Shown: piece by piece, positions 43,520 through 53,656 of the stretch
Position numbering within the stretch: the stretch's first letter is position 1
How the letters are laid out: every line of letters starts with the position of its first letter
Source: Candidatus Jettenia caeni
GTDB lineage: Bacteria > Planctomycetota > Brocadiia > Brocadiales > Brocadiaceae
NCBI GenBank assembly: GCA_000296795.1
Contig: BAFH01000004.1
Span: 868,001-932,000, forward strand
Length of the DNA: 64,000 bases
Direction: 5' to 3'
The notes under the pieces: generated by a model
Seen by the model: the letters and a program-made list of their open reading frames with translations, nothing else
What the model was told of the DNA's origin: nothing
The model's database searches: none
Program-made: the position numbers and the translations under genes

Positions 43520-46018
43520 CTATTTTACCACAATATTCACAAGTTTTTTCGGCACGATAACGGTATTGATAATTTTCTTACCATCCAATAATGCGATAAT
43601 GCGTTCATCATCGAGCACACACCTTCTCAATTCATCATTGTTCATATCGACAGGCACCGATAGACGACTTCTGACTTTACTGTTGATCTGAATAACAATC
43701 TCTATCATCTCCTCATGGATAGCATTTTTGTCATACGTAGGCCATGGTTGCCGGAATATGCCTGGTTTGTGACCCATAACTTCCCACAATTCTTCACAAA
43801 TATGAGGAATAAAGGGAGCCATTAACAAAAGAATAGTCTCCATGGCATGGCGGAAGACATGAAAATCAAGTTCTTCAGTGTTCTGCGGGATGGTAACATG
43901 AAACAAATCTACGTTGTTGAGTAACTCCATTACAGAAGCAATCGCCGTGTTGAAATGCCAGGAGGTTTCTACATCTTCTGTGACCTTCTTTATGGTTTGA
44001 TTTGTTTGACGGTAAAGGGTCTTCGCCTGATTTGAAAGTTTTTGGATGGAAATATCCGTTCCCGGTATTTTTGCATAAACTTCTTCATAATCGGTGATTT
44101 TTTGCCATAAACGGCCAAGAAACCGATAAGCGCCTAAAACTCCACGGTCGTTCCATTCAGCATCCTTCTGAGGCGGACCGATAAAAAGGATATAGAGGCG
44201 CTGGGTATCTGCTCCATACTTATCAATAAGGATATCAGGACTCACGACGTTACCTTTGGACTTTGACATTTTAGCGCCGTCCTTGATAATCATACCCTGA
44301 GTAAAGAGGTGTTGAAAAGGCTCTTTAAACGTAATATATTCAAGATCGTAAAGGACCTTGGTAATAAAGCGGGAATAAAGAAGGTGCAGGATCGCATGTT
44401 CGACACCGCCAATATACTGGTCTACAGGCAACCATGTATTAACTTTTTCCGGAATAAAAGGCCGATCCGCTTCCTTAGGAGAAAGATATCTGAGGAAATA
44501 CCAGCTTGAGTCTACAAACGTGTCCATCGTATCGATCTCCCGCCTTGCCGCCCCGGAACATCTCGGACATTGCGTATTAATAAAGGAATCAACCTCTGCC
44601 AATGGGCTCATGCCGTGAGGCTTAAATTCTACTTTTTCAGGCAGTACTACCGGAAGTTGTGATTCAGGAACAGGCACTGTACCACATTTTTCACAGTAAA
44701 CAATGGGAATAGGCGCTCCCCAGTAACGCTGCCTTGATATAAGCCAGTCCCGTAACCTGTAGGTTACTGTCTTTGCGCCGAATCCTTTCGATTCAAGATA
44801 TTCAGGAATTTTTCTTATCGTCTCTGTATTCGGCATACCATTAAAAACTCCTGAATTGACCTGGACACCATTATCGATATATGCCGCATTCATTGTATCG
44901 GCTCTTAATTCCCCTTCTTTGGGCTGAATAACAATCTTAACCGGCAGATGATATTTCCTGGCAAACAGAAAATCCCTCTGATCGTGAGCAGGCACACCCA
45001 TAACAGCTCCCGTGCCATATTCCATAAGAACGTAGTTGGCTATCCAGACGGGTACTTTACTCTTATCGATGGGGTTGATAACATATTTACCAGTAAATAC
45101 CCCCTCCTTCTCTGTCCCTTCAGCCGTACGCTCTACCATACCCTGACTGCGTGCCCTTTCTATAAAATCCTTAATGGCCATTTCTTGGGGAGAACCTGAG
45201 ATCAACTCATTAACAAAGGGATGTTCTGGCGCCAGGGAGATAAAGGTAACGCCATAGAGTGTATCAGGGCGTGTGGTAAAGCACGGTACTATCGTATCAG
45301 AATTTTCTAAGGTAAAATTAATACGAATACCTTCGCTTCTGCCTATCCAATTTGCCTGCATGGTCTTTACCCGTTCAGGCCAGCCTTCTAATAAAGAGAT
45401 ATCATCCAGTAATATTTGCGCATACTGACTGATACGGAAAAACCATTGTTCAAGATCTCGCTGCCGGACAGGCGTATCACAGCGTTCACAGCAACCATCT
45501 ACAACCTGTTCATTGGCCAGCACGGTGGCGCATGAAGGACACCAGTTCACGGCTGCCTTCTTTTTATACGCCAGATTATTCTCGTAGAGTTTAAGGAATA
45601 TCCACTGCGTCCATTTATAATAATCGGGGTTACAGGAAGTAACCTCTCTGTCCCAATCATAGCCTACCCCCCATCGCTGAAGTTGGCGTTTCATGGCCTT
45701 AATATTGTCTCTTGTCCAGAGAGCAGGATGAACACCGCTCTTGATAGCTGCATTCTCTGCAGGAAGACCAAAGGCATCCCAACCAATAGGCGAAAGCACG
45801 TTATACCCCTTCATAATCTTGTATCGTGAGACAACATCACCGATAATGTAGTTTCTGCCATGGCCTACATGCAGGGTACCGGAGGGATACGGGAACATGA
45901 CCAGACAGTAGAATTTTTCTTTCCTGCTTGTCTCATCAACACGGAACAATCCGCAACCTTCCCAAAATCCCTGCCACTTTCTTTCAATATCGGTGAAGTT
46001 ATATTCCCTCTTTGCCAT
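43520..46018 (-). CDS. leuS: Leucyl-tRNA synthetase
   Basis: An 832-residue class Ia synthetase charging tRNA-Leu. The HIGH motif is seen as PYPSGTLHVGHGRNY (43-57), the KMSKS loop as GAKMSKSKGNVVSP, and the editing (CP1) domain from about residue 220 contains TTRPDTLYGVTFISLAPEHP. The tRNA-binding C-terminus is complete, and length is normal for bacterial LeuRS. A good aaggag site precedes the ATG by about 6 bp. I find no T-box or other riboswitch in the upstream 46019-46346 stretch. Confidence 0.97.
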   Translation of the reverse strand: MAKREYNFTDIERKWQGFWEGCGLFRVDETSRKEKFYCLVMFPYPSGTLHVGHGRNYIIGDVVSRYKIMKGYNVLSPIGWDAFGLPAENAAIKSGVHPALWTRDNIKAMKRQLQRWGVGYDWDREVTSCNPDYYKWTQWIFLKLYENNLAYKKKAAVNWCPSCATVLANEQVVDGCCERCDTPVRQRDLEQWFFRISQYAQILLDDISLLEGWPERVKTMQANWIGRSEGIRINFTLENSDTIVPCFTTRPDTLYGVTFISLAPEHPFVNELISGSPQEMAIKDFIERARSQGMVERTAEGTEKEGVFTGKYVINPIDKSKVPVWIANYVLMEYGTGAVMGVPAHDQRDFLFARKYHLPVKIVIQPKEGELRADTMNAAYIDNGVQVNSGVFNGMPNTETIRKIPEYLESKGFGAKTVTYRLRDWLISRQRYWGAPIPIVYCEKCGTVPVPESQLPVVLPEKVEFKPHGMSPLAEVDSFINTQCPRCSGAARREIDTMDTFVDSSWYFLRYLSPKEADRPFIPEKVNTWLPVDQYIGGVEHAILHLLYSRFITKVLYDLEYITFKEPFQHLFTQGMIIKDGAKMSKSKGNVVSPDILIDKYGADTQRLYILFIGPPQKDAEWNDRGVLGAYRFLGRLWQKITDYEEVYAKIPGTDISIQKLSNQAKTLYRQTNQTIKKVTEDVETSWHFNTAIASVMELLNNVDLFHVTIPQNTEELDFHVFRHAMETILLLMAPFIPHICEELWEVMGHKPGIFRQPWPTYDKNAIHEEMIEIVIQINSKVRSRLSVPVDMNNDELRRCVLDDERIIALLDGKKIINTVIVPKKLVNIVVK

Positions 46019-46224
46019 CCAAAGCTCCTTAAACTTGAATCATAGAGACACAAAAATATGGATAAAACGGACAGATAGAGTTTACAACTATACTTCTGTA
46101 CCTCTATATCAATGAAATCTTTTTCCTAAATTATTGTATGGTATTCCTTTTAAGAAATCGTCAAAGAAATTAAGATTCTATCAAAATTTCATACTGAATC
46201 AATTGAAATTCCCATTGAAAAGCC

Positions 46225-46253
46225 TTGACAATCTTTATTGATCATGTTATTTT
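46225..46253 (+). promoter_or_regulatory. Probable promoter upstream of tRNA-Ala
   Basis: TTGACA (46225-46230), 17 bp, TATTTT (46248-46253), about 93 bp ahead of the tRNA 5' end. Confidence 0.4.
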
Positions 46254-46346
46254 TATACCTTGTCAAATTAACCACGAAAATATCACGCATTTCTCTTTTA
46301 TATACGTGTAAATTCGCGGCTAATTTCTCCGGTGGAATATTTAGGT

Positions 46347-46423
<77 letters not shown>

Positions 46424-46437
46424 TAAATACAAGGGTT

Positions 46438-46925
46438 TCAGGCATTTGATATAATCTGGTTTTGCTTGATTGTCACCAAATTGTCACTTACTTCTATTGC
46501 CTGGATTGCTCCCCTTAGACTTTCGGGACAATGATGTGCATACCTTTGGGTCATCCGAATGTCTTTATGACCAAGAAGCTTTGCGATGGTATAGATATCA
46601 ATGCCTTTTTGTGCTAATCGTGTAGCAAAGGTATGCCTTAAGTCGTAGAAGTGAAAATTTCCAATACCTGCCTTTTGCAATACTTTATAAATTAACACGG
46701 TTCCATTGAAGATCGAGAAGTTCCCTCTGTCGTAATCCAATGTGCAGATCAAAAATAATTATATCTTTGAGCCATGTTGCACAATTATCCAGGAGTTTTA
46801 ATTCCTCATCCTCAGTTAACCACCGATCCTTCTTATTATTCTCTTTTTCCTTCGTATCTTAGAGACAGGATTCCCTTTAACCCATTCCCATTCTTTGACC
46901 GCAAGACTAACCCGATATTCTCGTA
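46438..46925 (-). pseudogene. Tyrosine recombinase (integrase), truncated relic at tRNA-Ala
   Basis: The C-terminal catalytic part is intact on the minus strand (46438-46752). It has FYDLRHTFATRLAQKG, KLLGHKDIRMTQRYAHH (Arg, His and Tyr of the active site) and a normal tail. Upstream in another frame (about 46755-46925) lies the core-binding region: LAVKEWEWVKGNPVSK, RWLTEDEELKLLD, and GLRQRELLDLQW with the first active-site Arg. An internal segment of roughly 80 residues between them is missing and the frame changes. It faces the tRNA-Ala 3' end. Confidence 0.85.
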
Positions 46926-47054
46926 CCCAAAAAGGTTATTTTTGGTTAAGAATTACCCAGAAACCCTTGAATTTACAGGAGTCGATTTTCAAAATGGCTT
47001 GTAGTGCCGACCTACCCTATTACCGTCACTTGGGGAAACTGAGAAAATGGTTAC

Positions 47055-47898
47055 ATGCTTTTACGGAAAAAAACACGGATGAAAGATGGGAAAACACACT
47101 GGTATTGGAGCGTAGCAGAGAACCGGCGGACCAACGGAAGAAGAGTATTCCAGAGGCAAGTTCACCACTTGGGAGAACTCAATGACAACCAACGTGCAGA
47201 ATGGGTTCGGACGATAGAGGCCGTTTCTGGTGAAGAATCCAAGATAAAACAACTGGCATTGTTTCCGGATGACCAGGAAGAATTACCGGTAATGGCATGT
47301 GAAACCATCCGGGTAAGGTTGGACAAAATAGCATTACGCCATCCACGGCAATGGGATACATGCTGGTTGGGATTGTATGTATGGAATATGCTGGAATTGA
47401 ACACATTTTGGAGGGAACGTTTGCCGTCAAGCCGTAAGGGAACAAGTTGGCTCAATATGCTGAAGGCATTGATCTGTTACCGATTGATAGATCCGGGAAG
47501 TGAATTTCGTTTTCACCGTGAGTGGTATGTGCGCAGTGCTATGAGGATCTGCTGGGGGCGGATTACTCACTGGCACAAAAGGGTAAGCCATATCGTTGTT
47601 TGGATTTGCTGCTGAGGCATCGCGATGAACCGTTGGTATTTTTTGGACCGGATTGAAAAGCAGTGTGGGAAATTCCGGACGTCGCGAAGGACGCTATCTG
47701 CTTCGTTCCAATATGCAGGCCGCCTCAGCTGAAACCGTCTGGGAAACGGATCTGCTGTTGACCCGGATTGAACAGGCATTTAAGGATTTGAAGGGATCGC
47801 TTTCCATCCGACCCATATGGCACCAATTGGAAAGGAGAATTGAAGCCCATATTTTTGTTTCCTTTCAATGGAAATACACACGTAGAGTATGTTATTGA
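47055..47898 (+). pseudogene. IS1634/IS4-type transposase, internally deleted relic
   Basis: The N-terminal part (47055-about 47560) reads HWYWSVAENRRTNGRRVFQRQ, then HHLGELNDNQRAEWV and KGTSWLNMLKALICYRLIDPGSEFR, as in IS1634 transposases. The reading then shifts frame (SLAQKGKPYRCLDLLLRHRD). The C-terminal part (about 47660-47870) gives REGRYLLRSN, EQAFKDLKGSLSIRPIWHQL and ERRIEAHIFVSF, which includes the catalytic Glu region. Most of the catalytic core between is deleted. No terminal repeats were found. Confidence 0.8.
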
Positions 47899-48307
47899 TA
47901 ATCCAGAATATATTTTGCCTGTCACACACGAAGATTATAAGTTGTTAGTTAGGGGAAATGGGAAAAACAAGGCAACTGTCGTTGAATTTGTTTACAGAGG
48001 TGGCAAGTACAGAGTTCGTTCAGCATATATTATAAAGGAAGGGCAATTGGAAATAAAAAAGGAAAAGGCTCAGAGTGCGGTTTCCAAGCCGAGTCCTGAA
48101 AGTATTTTCGATAAAACGGAAAAACTTGGCCAGGGTGGTAGCGTGCCTTTCGACACGCCTCACACTGAGTCTTTTCCTAAAAGTAGTATACAACCTTATG
48201 AGGTAAGCCTAGTATCTAATTGCCAAAATAATCTATATTTATGTATATTCTTGGCATTATGCCAAGAAAAACACCAAAAACAGAAATATTGCCAGAAGAC
48301 AAAATGA
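47865..48307 (+). pseudogene. Gene fragment of unknown family fused to the transposase end
   Basis: An open stretch of about 145 codons after the transposase frame. It includes VEYVIDNPEYILPVTHEDYK, FVYRGGKYRVRSAYIIKEGQ and a Ser/Pro/Lys-rich tail. It has no own start with a ribosome site and appears to be the 3' part of a gene whose 5' end was lost. I do not recognise the family. Confidence 0.35.
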
Positions 48308-48429
48308 CTTTATTATAATGGTCTAAAAATGGCGTATTAGTACCAGACCTTGAATCTTTTTGCTGCACTGAAGGTTTCAACCTGACAAATACACGGAAAA
48401 GTTACTGAGACAAAAAAAATGAGAAGGCT

Positions 48430-48570
48430 TTCAAGCCTTTAATGGATGAAATCGCTGCCGAGTATTCTCCTGAGCAAGAAGTTCATGTTATTTTAGACAA
48501 TTATTGTACTCATAAAAAGAATAAAAAATTGTTGCAGAATACAATCCAAATTCAAAAAGGAAGATAAATG
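48430..48570 (+). pseudogene. IS630-type transposase fragment
   Basis: Codes FKPLMDEIAAEYSPEQEVHV then ILDNYCTHKKNKKLLQ, the region around the second catalytic Asp of IS630 DDE transposases. About 45 codons only, not of the same subtype as the element at 5268-6475. Confidence 0.65.
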
Positions 48571-48574
48571 AAAG

Positions 48575-48955
48575 AGACCGTTAATTAACAGGGGATGAAG
48601 AAAAGAGATTCCTTGAGAATTCTCTAGCATGGCTTAAGAATATAATCCTTTTTTCAGTAGTACAGGCAACCAAGATTGACAGGCATAATCTGAGAAGGGC
48701 TTTTAATGTCGCTTTAGAGGTAAGGCTGACACTCAAGGTTTTTATTTCCACGACCTCAGACATACCTTTGCTACGAGATTAGCACAAAAAGGAGTAGTTA
48801 CAAAATATCAAAACTATTAGGGCATCAGGATATTAGAATGACTCAACGGTATGCACACCACATTGCCCTGATAATTTAAGAGATGGGGCTTGAGGCTGGC
48901 TACAATCTGACTACAGTTGAGGAAAAACGAGATATGGCAAATTCGAGAAACCCTT
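48575..48955 (+). pseudogene. Tyrosine recombinase (integrase) relic at tRNA-Pro
   Basis: Plus-strand remains of an integrase close in sequence to the one at tRNA-Ala. There is a GDEEKRFLENSLAWLKN start, then LRRAFNVALE, HDLRHTFATRLAQKG (about 48749-48793) and KLLGHQDIRMTQRYAHH (about 48811-48861). Frame changes separate these parts, and the tail CPDNLRDGA is in yet another frame. It points toward the tRNA-Pro 3' end, mirroring the relic at 46438-46925. Confidence 0.8.
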
Positions 48956-48963
48956 AAATTTAT

Positions 48964-49041
48964 TGGTCGGGGTGGCGGGATTTGAACCCACGACCTCTTG
49001 AACCCCATTCAAGCGCGCTAGCCAAGCTGCGCTACACCCCG
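48964..49041 (-). tRNA. tRNA-Pro (anticodon GGG)
   Basis: A 78-nt cloverleaf on the minus strand. The acceptor stem is cggggtg/caccccg, discriminator A, CCA encoded. The anticodon stem cttga/tcaag encloses atggggt, giving GGG. The T arm is gtggg-ttcaaat-cccgc. After CCA the minus-strand sequence continues ataaatttaagggtttc, nearly identical to that after tRNA-Ala. Confidence 0.95.
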
Positions 49042-49051
49042 ACTTACGCAT

Positions 49052-49079
49052 ATTATAGTATCTTTTTATCTATTATCAA
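49052..49079 (-). promoter_or_regulatory. Promoter of tRNA-Pro
   Basis: On the minus strand TTGATA (49079-49074), a 16-bp spacer and TATAAT (49057-49052), 10 bp before the mature 5' end of tRNA-Pro. Confidence 0.65.
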
Positions 49080-49101
49080 CTTAAATCTCTTTTGAAATAT
49101 T

Positions 49102-49130
49102 TTGACATCATCCTTATTTTTTACTATAAT
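49102..49130 (+). promoter_or_regulatory. Sigma-70-type promoter of ftsH
   Basis: TTGACA (49102-49107), 17-bp spacer, TATAAT (49125-49130): both boxes perfect. The ftsH ATG is 66 bp downstream. Divergent from the tRNA-Pro promoter 22 bp away. Confidence 0.8.
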
Positions 49131-49196
49131 TTAATCTGTTTTTCTCGGAAAAAATTGCTAGTATTTTACTTATAGTTTACTTATCTCACTAAATAC

Positions 49197-51131
49197 ATGC
49201 TTAAAAAAAATAAGAACAAAACTAAAAAGACACCTTTTTCTATTGGATATATATTACTATTCCTTGCCGTTATGTATATCGTGCAGATGTTTTTATCTCC
49301 TAAGGCTGAGGAACTGTCTTATAGCCAATTCCGGTTATATCTGAAGAACGGTTATATATCCGATTGTTCCGTAGGAGCTAATCTTATCCGCGGCCATTAT
49401 AAAAAATCATCTCCTGAAGAAACTGGTAAAGAACAGAAAATTGCATTTGTTACCGTACCCATACACGACAAAGAGCTTATCAGCGAACTCGAATCACAAA
49501 AGGTTAGATTTAAAGGTACAACCGAAAATAACTTTCTTAAAAATATCTTTATGTGGTGGGTATTTCCCTTCGGTATTATGGCATTAGGCTGGTTTTTTCT
49601 CTTCAAAAAAGTTGGTGGGATGGGATCACCTTTTATGTCTTTTGGAAAGGCAAAAATTAAATTATATTCGGACAATGGCTCGCAGAAGACTACTTTTATA
49701 GATGTTGCAGGATGTGACGAAGCAAAAGAAGAATTGAAAGAGATCATAGATTTTCTCTCTTTCCCTGAGCGGTTTCAAAAGCTAGGGGGAAAAATCCCTA
49801 AAGGGGTACTTCTCATTGGTCCTCCGGGAACAGGAAAAACATTGCTTGCCAGGGCCGTCGCTGGAGAAGCAGGGGTACCTTTTTTTTCGATTAGCGGATC
49901 AGACTTTGTCGAAATGTTTGTTGGAATGGGCGCAGCAAGGGTGCGAGATATGTTTGAACAAGCAAAAGAAAAGGCCCCATGTATTGTCTTCATTGACGAA
50001 ATCGATAGTGTTGGCCGACAAAGGGGCACAGGATTAGGTGGCGGCCACGATGAGCGCGAACAAACTCTTAATCAACTCCTTGCAGAAATGGACGGTTTCA
50101 ATTCACAAAAGGGAGTCATTATAATTGCAGCAACGAACCGACCTGACGTCCTGGATAGCGCATTACTTCGCCCAGGTCGTTTTGACCGACAAGTAACCGT
50201 TGATAGACCAGACCTTATTGGACGAGAAGCTATTTTGTCTGTTCATGCCAAGAATATAAAGCTGGCTTCCAATATTAGTTTAAAGGTTATCGCAAAACGT
50301 ACGCCTGGCTTTTCCGGGGCAGATTTAGCCAACGTTATCAATGAGGCTGCACTGCTTGCAGCAAGGTATAATAAGACTGATGTGGGCATGGAGGAATTAG
50401 AATCCTCCATAGACAGGGTGTTAGCTGGTCCGGAAAGAAAGAGCAGGATTATGAGCAGTGGTGAAAAAAGGACTGTTGCTATTCACGAATCAGGACATAC
50501 CCTGATAGCAGCCTTACTTCCCAATACAGACCCCGTACATAAGGTTTCTATTATTCCAAGAGGAACTGCAGCACTTGGCTATACTATGCAGCTGCCTATG
50601 GAAGATAAATATCTAACCAGCGAATCTGAGATACTCGACACTCTTTGTGTATTACTCGGAGGCCGCGCTGCTGAAGAACTCATATTACAGGAAATATCGA
50701 CAGGCGCTCAAAATGATCTCGAAAAGGTCTCACAATTATCTCGAAGTTATGTATGCCGGTTTGGCATGAGCAAGGTACTAGGACCTCAAACTTTCGGTAG
50801 ACAATCGGGAAATATCTTTCTCGGACATGATCTTGTCCAGGAAAAGGAATATAGCGACAAAACCGCGGTGATTATCGATGATGAGGTTACCAATATTATT
50901 ATGAGAAGTTATGAAAAGGTAAAAAAACTCATCAATGATAACCGGGATAAATTAGAATTATTATCAAAAAAGCTGGAGGAAGAAGAGGTATTAGAGGGAG
51001 ATCAGGTACTTGAATTGCTCAATATAGAAAGGAAACATCCAAAGACGCATAAAGAAACTGAGATTGCTCCCGTAGAACAGCCGCAAAAAAGCTTGCAATA
51101 CATAACCAAAGATATTGGACTGGGACTATAA
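49197..51131 (+). CDS. ftsH: ATP-dependent zinc metalloprotease FtsH
   Basis: A 644-residue membrane-bound AAA+ protease degrading misfolded and regulatory proteins. There are two N-terminal transmembrane helices (residues about 16-33 and 115-136) around a periplasmic domain. The AAA domain has Walker A GPPGTGKT (208-215), Walker B FIDEID (265-270) and the second-region-of-homology [13 protein letters not shown]. The zinc site is HESGH (430-434), with the third ligand Asp in [18 protein letters not shown] region. HESGH in place of the usual HEAGH is a tolerated change that keeps both His and the Glu. A 22-residue linker and coiled-coil tail end the protein. A consensus promoter precedes it. 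Confidence 0.97.
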   Translation: MLKKNKNKTKKTPFSIGYILLFLAVMYIVQMFLSPKAEELSYSQFRLYLKNGYISDCSVGANLIRGHYKKSSPEETGKEQKIAFVTVPIHDKELISELESQKVRFKGTTENNFLKNIFMWWVFPFGIMALGWFFLFKKVGGMGSPFMSFGKAKIKLYSDNGSQKTTFIDVAGCDEAKEELKEIIDFLSFPERFQKLGGKIPKGVLLIGPPGTGKTLLARAVAGEAGVPFFSISGSDFVEMFVGMGAARVRDMFEQAKEKAPCIVFIDEIDSVGRQRGTGLGGGHDEREQTLNQLLAEMDGFNSQKGVIIIAATNRPDVLDSALLRPGRFDRQVTVDRPDLIGREAILSVHAKNIKLASNISLKVIAKRTPGFSGADLANVINEAALLAARYNKTDVGMEELESSIDRVLAGPERKSRIMSSGEKRTVAIHESGHTLIAALLPNTDPVHKVSIIPRGTAALGYTMQLPMEDKYLTSESEILDTLCVLLGGRAAEELILQEISTGAQNDLEKVSQLSRSYVCRFGMSKVLGPQTFGRQSGNIFLGHDLVQEKEYSDKTAVIIDDEVTNIIMRSYEKVKKLINDNRDKLELLSKKLEEEEVLEGDQVLELLNIERKHPKTHKETEIAPVEQPQKSLQYITKDIGLGL

Positions 51132-51232
51132 ATAATAATATGCAGGATTACCGAAAGACTATCCTTATCTCAGCTCATACATTACAAGGAACAAGTTTTA
51201 TCAGTTAAATAAAAGGGTATGCTATTACCCAT

Positions 51233-51991
51233 TTACTTCGAAGATTGCATTTCTGCAAGAAGGCTTTGTGGAAGATTAAAATTAGAATATACGTTTTGCA
51301 CATCATCATGTTCTTCAAGCGCCTCCATAAGTCCTAATACTTTGCGGCCTGCAGTTTCATCTAAATCAACACTATTTTTGGGTATCCAGCTTAGTTCCGC
51401 GGTTTGGACTGTTATGTTTTTATTTTCAATTGCAACCTTGATGTTGTACAAGTCTGCTTGTGAACAGATTACCTGAAAGGCGTCACCTACCTTTTGCATG
51501 TCCTCTGCACCTGCTTCCAAAGCCAGCATCATCAAATCGTCTTCATTGAGGGTATCACTATTTATTATAATAAGCCCCTTCTTTTCGAACATCCAGGAGA
51601 CGCAACCTGATTCTCCCATATTTCCACCAAATCGCTCAAAGATTTTCCTTATTTCAGGTGGGGTTCTATTTTTATTATCAGTCACAATCTCCACCATTAA
51701 TGCTACACCGCTCGGACCATATCCCTCGTACATACATTCAAATAACTCGGCTTCTGCGCTCCCCTCTCCTGTCCCTTTTTGAATAGCACGTTCAATATTA
51801 TCTTTCGGCATATTAACAGCTCGTGCTTTACTTATAGCAAGTTGTAACCTTGGATTCATCTCTGGGTTTCCCCCGCCCCTTCTGGCAGCTACAGTAATCA
51901 TACGAGCTATTTTAGAAAACGCTTTGCCCTTTTTAGCGTCAGCAGCGCCCTTTTTATGCTTTATACTTGCCCAATGTGAATGTCCTGCCAA
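51233..51991 (-). CDS. YebC/PmpR (TACO1) family protein
   Basis: A 252-residue protein of the YebC family, known as transcription regulators and, in more recent work, translation factors relieving stalling at Pro runs. The N-terminus is MAGHSHWASIKHKKGAADAKK, then FSKIARMITVAARRGGGNPEMNPRL and MPKDNIERAIQKGTGEG. These are the hallmark segments. The start codon is TTG at 51991; no ATG would give the conserved MAGHS start. A second gene-end lies opposite (ftsH ends 102 bp away). Confidence 0.93.
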   Translation of the reverse strand: MAGHSHWASIKHKKGAADAKKGKAFSKIARMITVAARRGGGNPEMNPRLQLAISKARAVNMPKDNIERAIQKGTGEGSAEAELFECMYEGYGPSGVALMVEIVTDNKNRTPPEIRKIFERFGGNMGESGCVSWMFEKKGLIIINSDTLNEDDLMMLALEAGAEDMQKVGDAFQVICSQADLYNIKVAIENKNITVQTAELSWIPKNSVDLDETAGRKVLGLMEALEEHDDVQNVYSNFNLPQSLLAEMQSSK

Positions 51992-52029
51992 ATTTCTTTC
52001 TCTCTCCCAAAATTATTTTAATACATTGA

Positions 52030-53613
52030 TTACGGTTGATTACTATTTTCAACCTCTCTATGATTTACAGTAACTTTTAAAATCGTTTCTTCCAGAGAAA
52101 TTAATCTTCCTATTTTTTCTAATTTTGCTGTTATATTCTTTAATTTCGTCCCATGGTTAAATATCTCTTTATAGAGGACCTTTGCTTCTTCAAAAGCCTT
52201 TATAGCTTCATCCCAATACCCAAGACTATAATAGACATCTCCCATATGCTCATAAATATCAGGTTCTTCCGCAAATTGAACAGCTTCCCGTAACTTTTCA
52301 AGCGCCATAACGAGATAATTATCTTTTCTTTCCTTCTGCGCCTTCTTATAGTATGCCCAACCTAAACTATCAAGATATGCCCCATTCTTAGGTTGCGCCT
52401 TTAATGCCTTGCTAATAAGCCGTATGGCTTCGTCCAAATTTTTATTATTTTCAACAAATAAATAACCAAGAAAATTATTTGCCTCATGGAAATCAGGATC
52501 AAGTTTTACCGTCATATATAACTCTTCTTCTACCCTGTCAAATTCCTGACTCTCATAATAAAGATTTGCTAACAAGAAATGGACATCCCTGCTTGTTTCT
52601 TTATCCAAAGGAATCAATTTCATATTCTCAATAACGGCAATTGCCTTACCAATCCTATGTTGACTCCTATAAATTTGACTTAATAAAAAATATTCCTTTG
52701 GATTTTTGCTACCAGCATCTACATTTTTTCTCAAAATTTCTTGGGTTTTTTCAATTTCTTCGTTTCTTTTGGATTCATCATGTATTTTTCTGTATATATC
52801 AGATAACGCAAAATGCATAATCCAGTTGTTTGGTTCTTTTTCTAAAAAAGCTTTTCCCTCATTTATGGCATGAGAGTAATCGTTGAGTGCATCGTAACAA
52901 AGGGTAAGATAGAAGTTAGCAAAATTTAAGTTCGGATCAGCCTTTTTCACAAGAAGGAAGTACTCCAAGGCATTTTTAATATCATTTTTTTCAAAATATC
53001 TTCGGCCAATCTCATAATATATCTTTGCAGGCTCGTTAACAAGTTTCATATCGAGCATACTTTTGTAACACTCCGCGCCTTTTTCCATCATCCCCTCCTG
53101 CATATAAAGATTGGCAAGTCTGTACAAAGTATCAGCCAAAAATACATGGTCTAACTTTGTTATCTTGCATCGGCGCGCATTCTCGTATTCCACAATAGCA
53201 TCTTGATATTTTCCCCCAATCTCATAGAGCGTAGCCAACGTATAATGTACATTGAATTCATGAGGTTTCATTTCGGCTAATTTTTTAATGAAGTTAACTG
53301 CCTTTTCATTCTTACCCAATTGAAAATAGCAGGTCGCTAAGTGACGTAGTATCTTTTCAGAAGAATTATCTAACTGCAGCGCTTTTTCAAAATAACGGGC
53401 TGCGTCTTCCCAATTTTTCTCTAACATATAAAAGTAGCCGGTACAGAAATAAGAGTATGTTTTTTCCTGGACGTCTAAAGGTTGATTTTTGTTACCAGCT
53501 AAAGGTTGAGCCTCCTGCCTGGCGGTAATACTATGACATCCTAAAAGACCAATACATAAGAACGCTATAATACCCAAAACAACACTACCCGGGTTAGGAA
53601 AAAAACATCTCAT
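52030..53613 (-). CDS. Tetratricopeptide-repeat lipoprotein
   Basis: A 527-residue exported protein. The N-terminal hydrophobic stretch ends in a lipobox (IGLLGCHS, Cys26), so the mature protein is probably lipid-anchored. From residue 50 to 490 there are ten or more TPR or TPR-like helical hairpins (for example YFCTGYFYMLEKNWEDAARYFEKAL, LGYLFVENNKNLDEAIRLISKAL). No catalytic domain is present. Such proteins act as scaffolds in the periplasm or outer membrane. It is downstream of hisG by 43 bp and upstream of yebC by 38 bp. Confidence 0.88.
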   Translation of the reverse strand: MRCFFPNPGSVVLGIIAFLCIGLLGCHSITARQEAQPLAGNKNQPLDVQEKTYSYFCTGYFYMLEKNWEDAARYFEKALQLDNSSEKILRHLATCYFQLGKNEKAVNFIKKLAEMKPHEFNVHYTLATLYEIGGKYQDAIVEYENARRCKITKLDHVFLADTLYRLANLYMQEGMMEKGAECYKSMLDMKLVNEPAKIYYEIGRRYFEKNDIKNALEYFLLVKKADPNLNFANFYLTLCYDALNDYSHAINEGKAFLEKEPNNWIMHFALSDIYRKIHDESKRNEEIEKTQEILRKNVDAGSKNPKEYFLLSQIYRSQHRIGKAIAVIENMKLIPLDKETSRDVHFLLANLYYESQEFDRVEEELYMTVKLDPDFHEANNFLGYLFVENNKNLDEAIRLISKALKAQPKNGAYLDSLGWAYYKKAQKERKDNYLVMALEKLREAVQFAEEPDIYEHMGDVYYSLGYWDEAIKAFEEAKVLYKEIFNHGTKLKNITAKLEKIGRLISLEETILKVTVNHREVENSNQP

Positions 53614-53656
53614 ACTTCTTTCTATGTCTTACCATATCGTAGTAATTCATCTCTTC

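Noticed and set aside
46019-46346. A T-box or other leader regulating leuS
   Set aside because: No T-box sequence, specifier loop or terminator pair is visible upstream of the leuS start.
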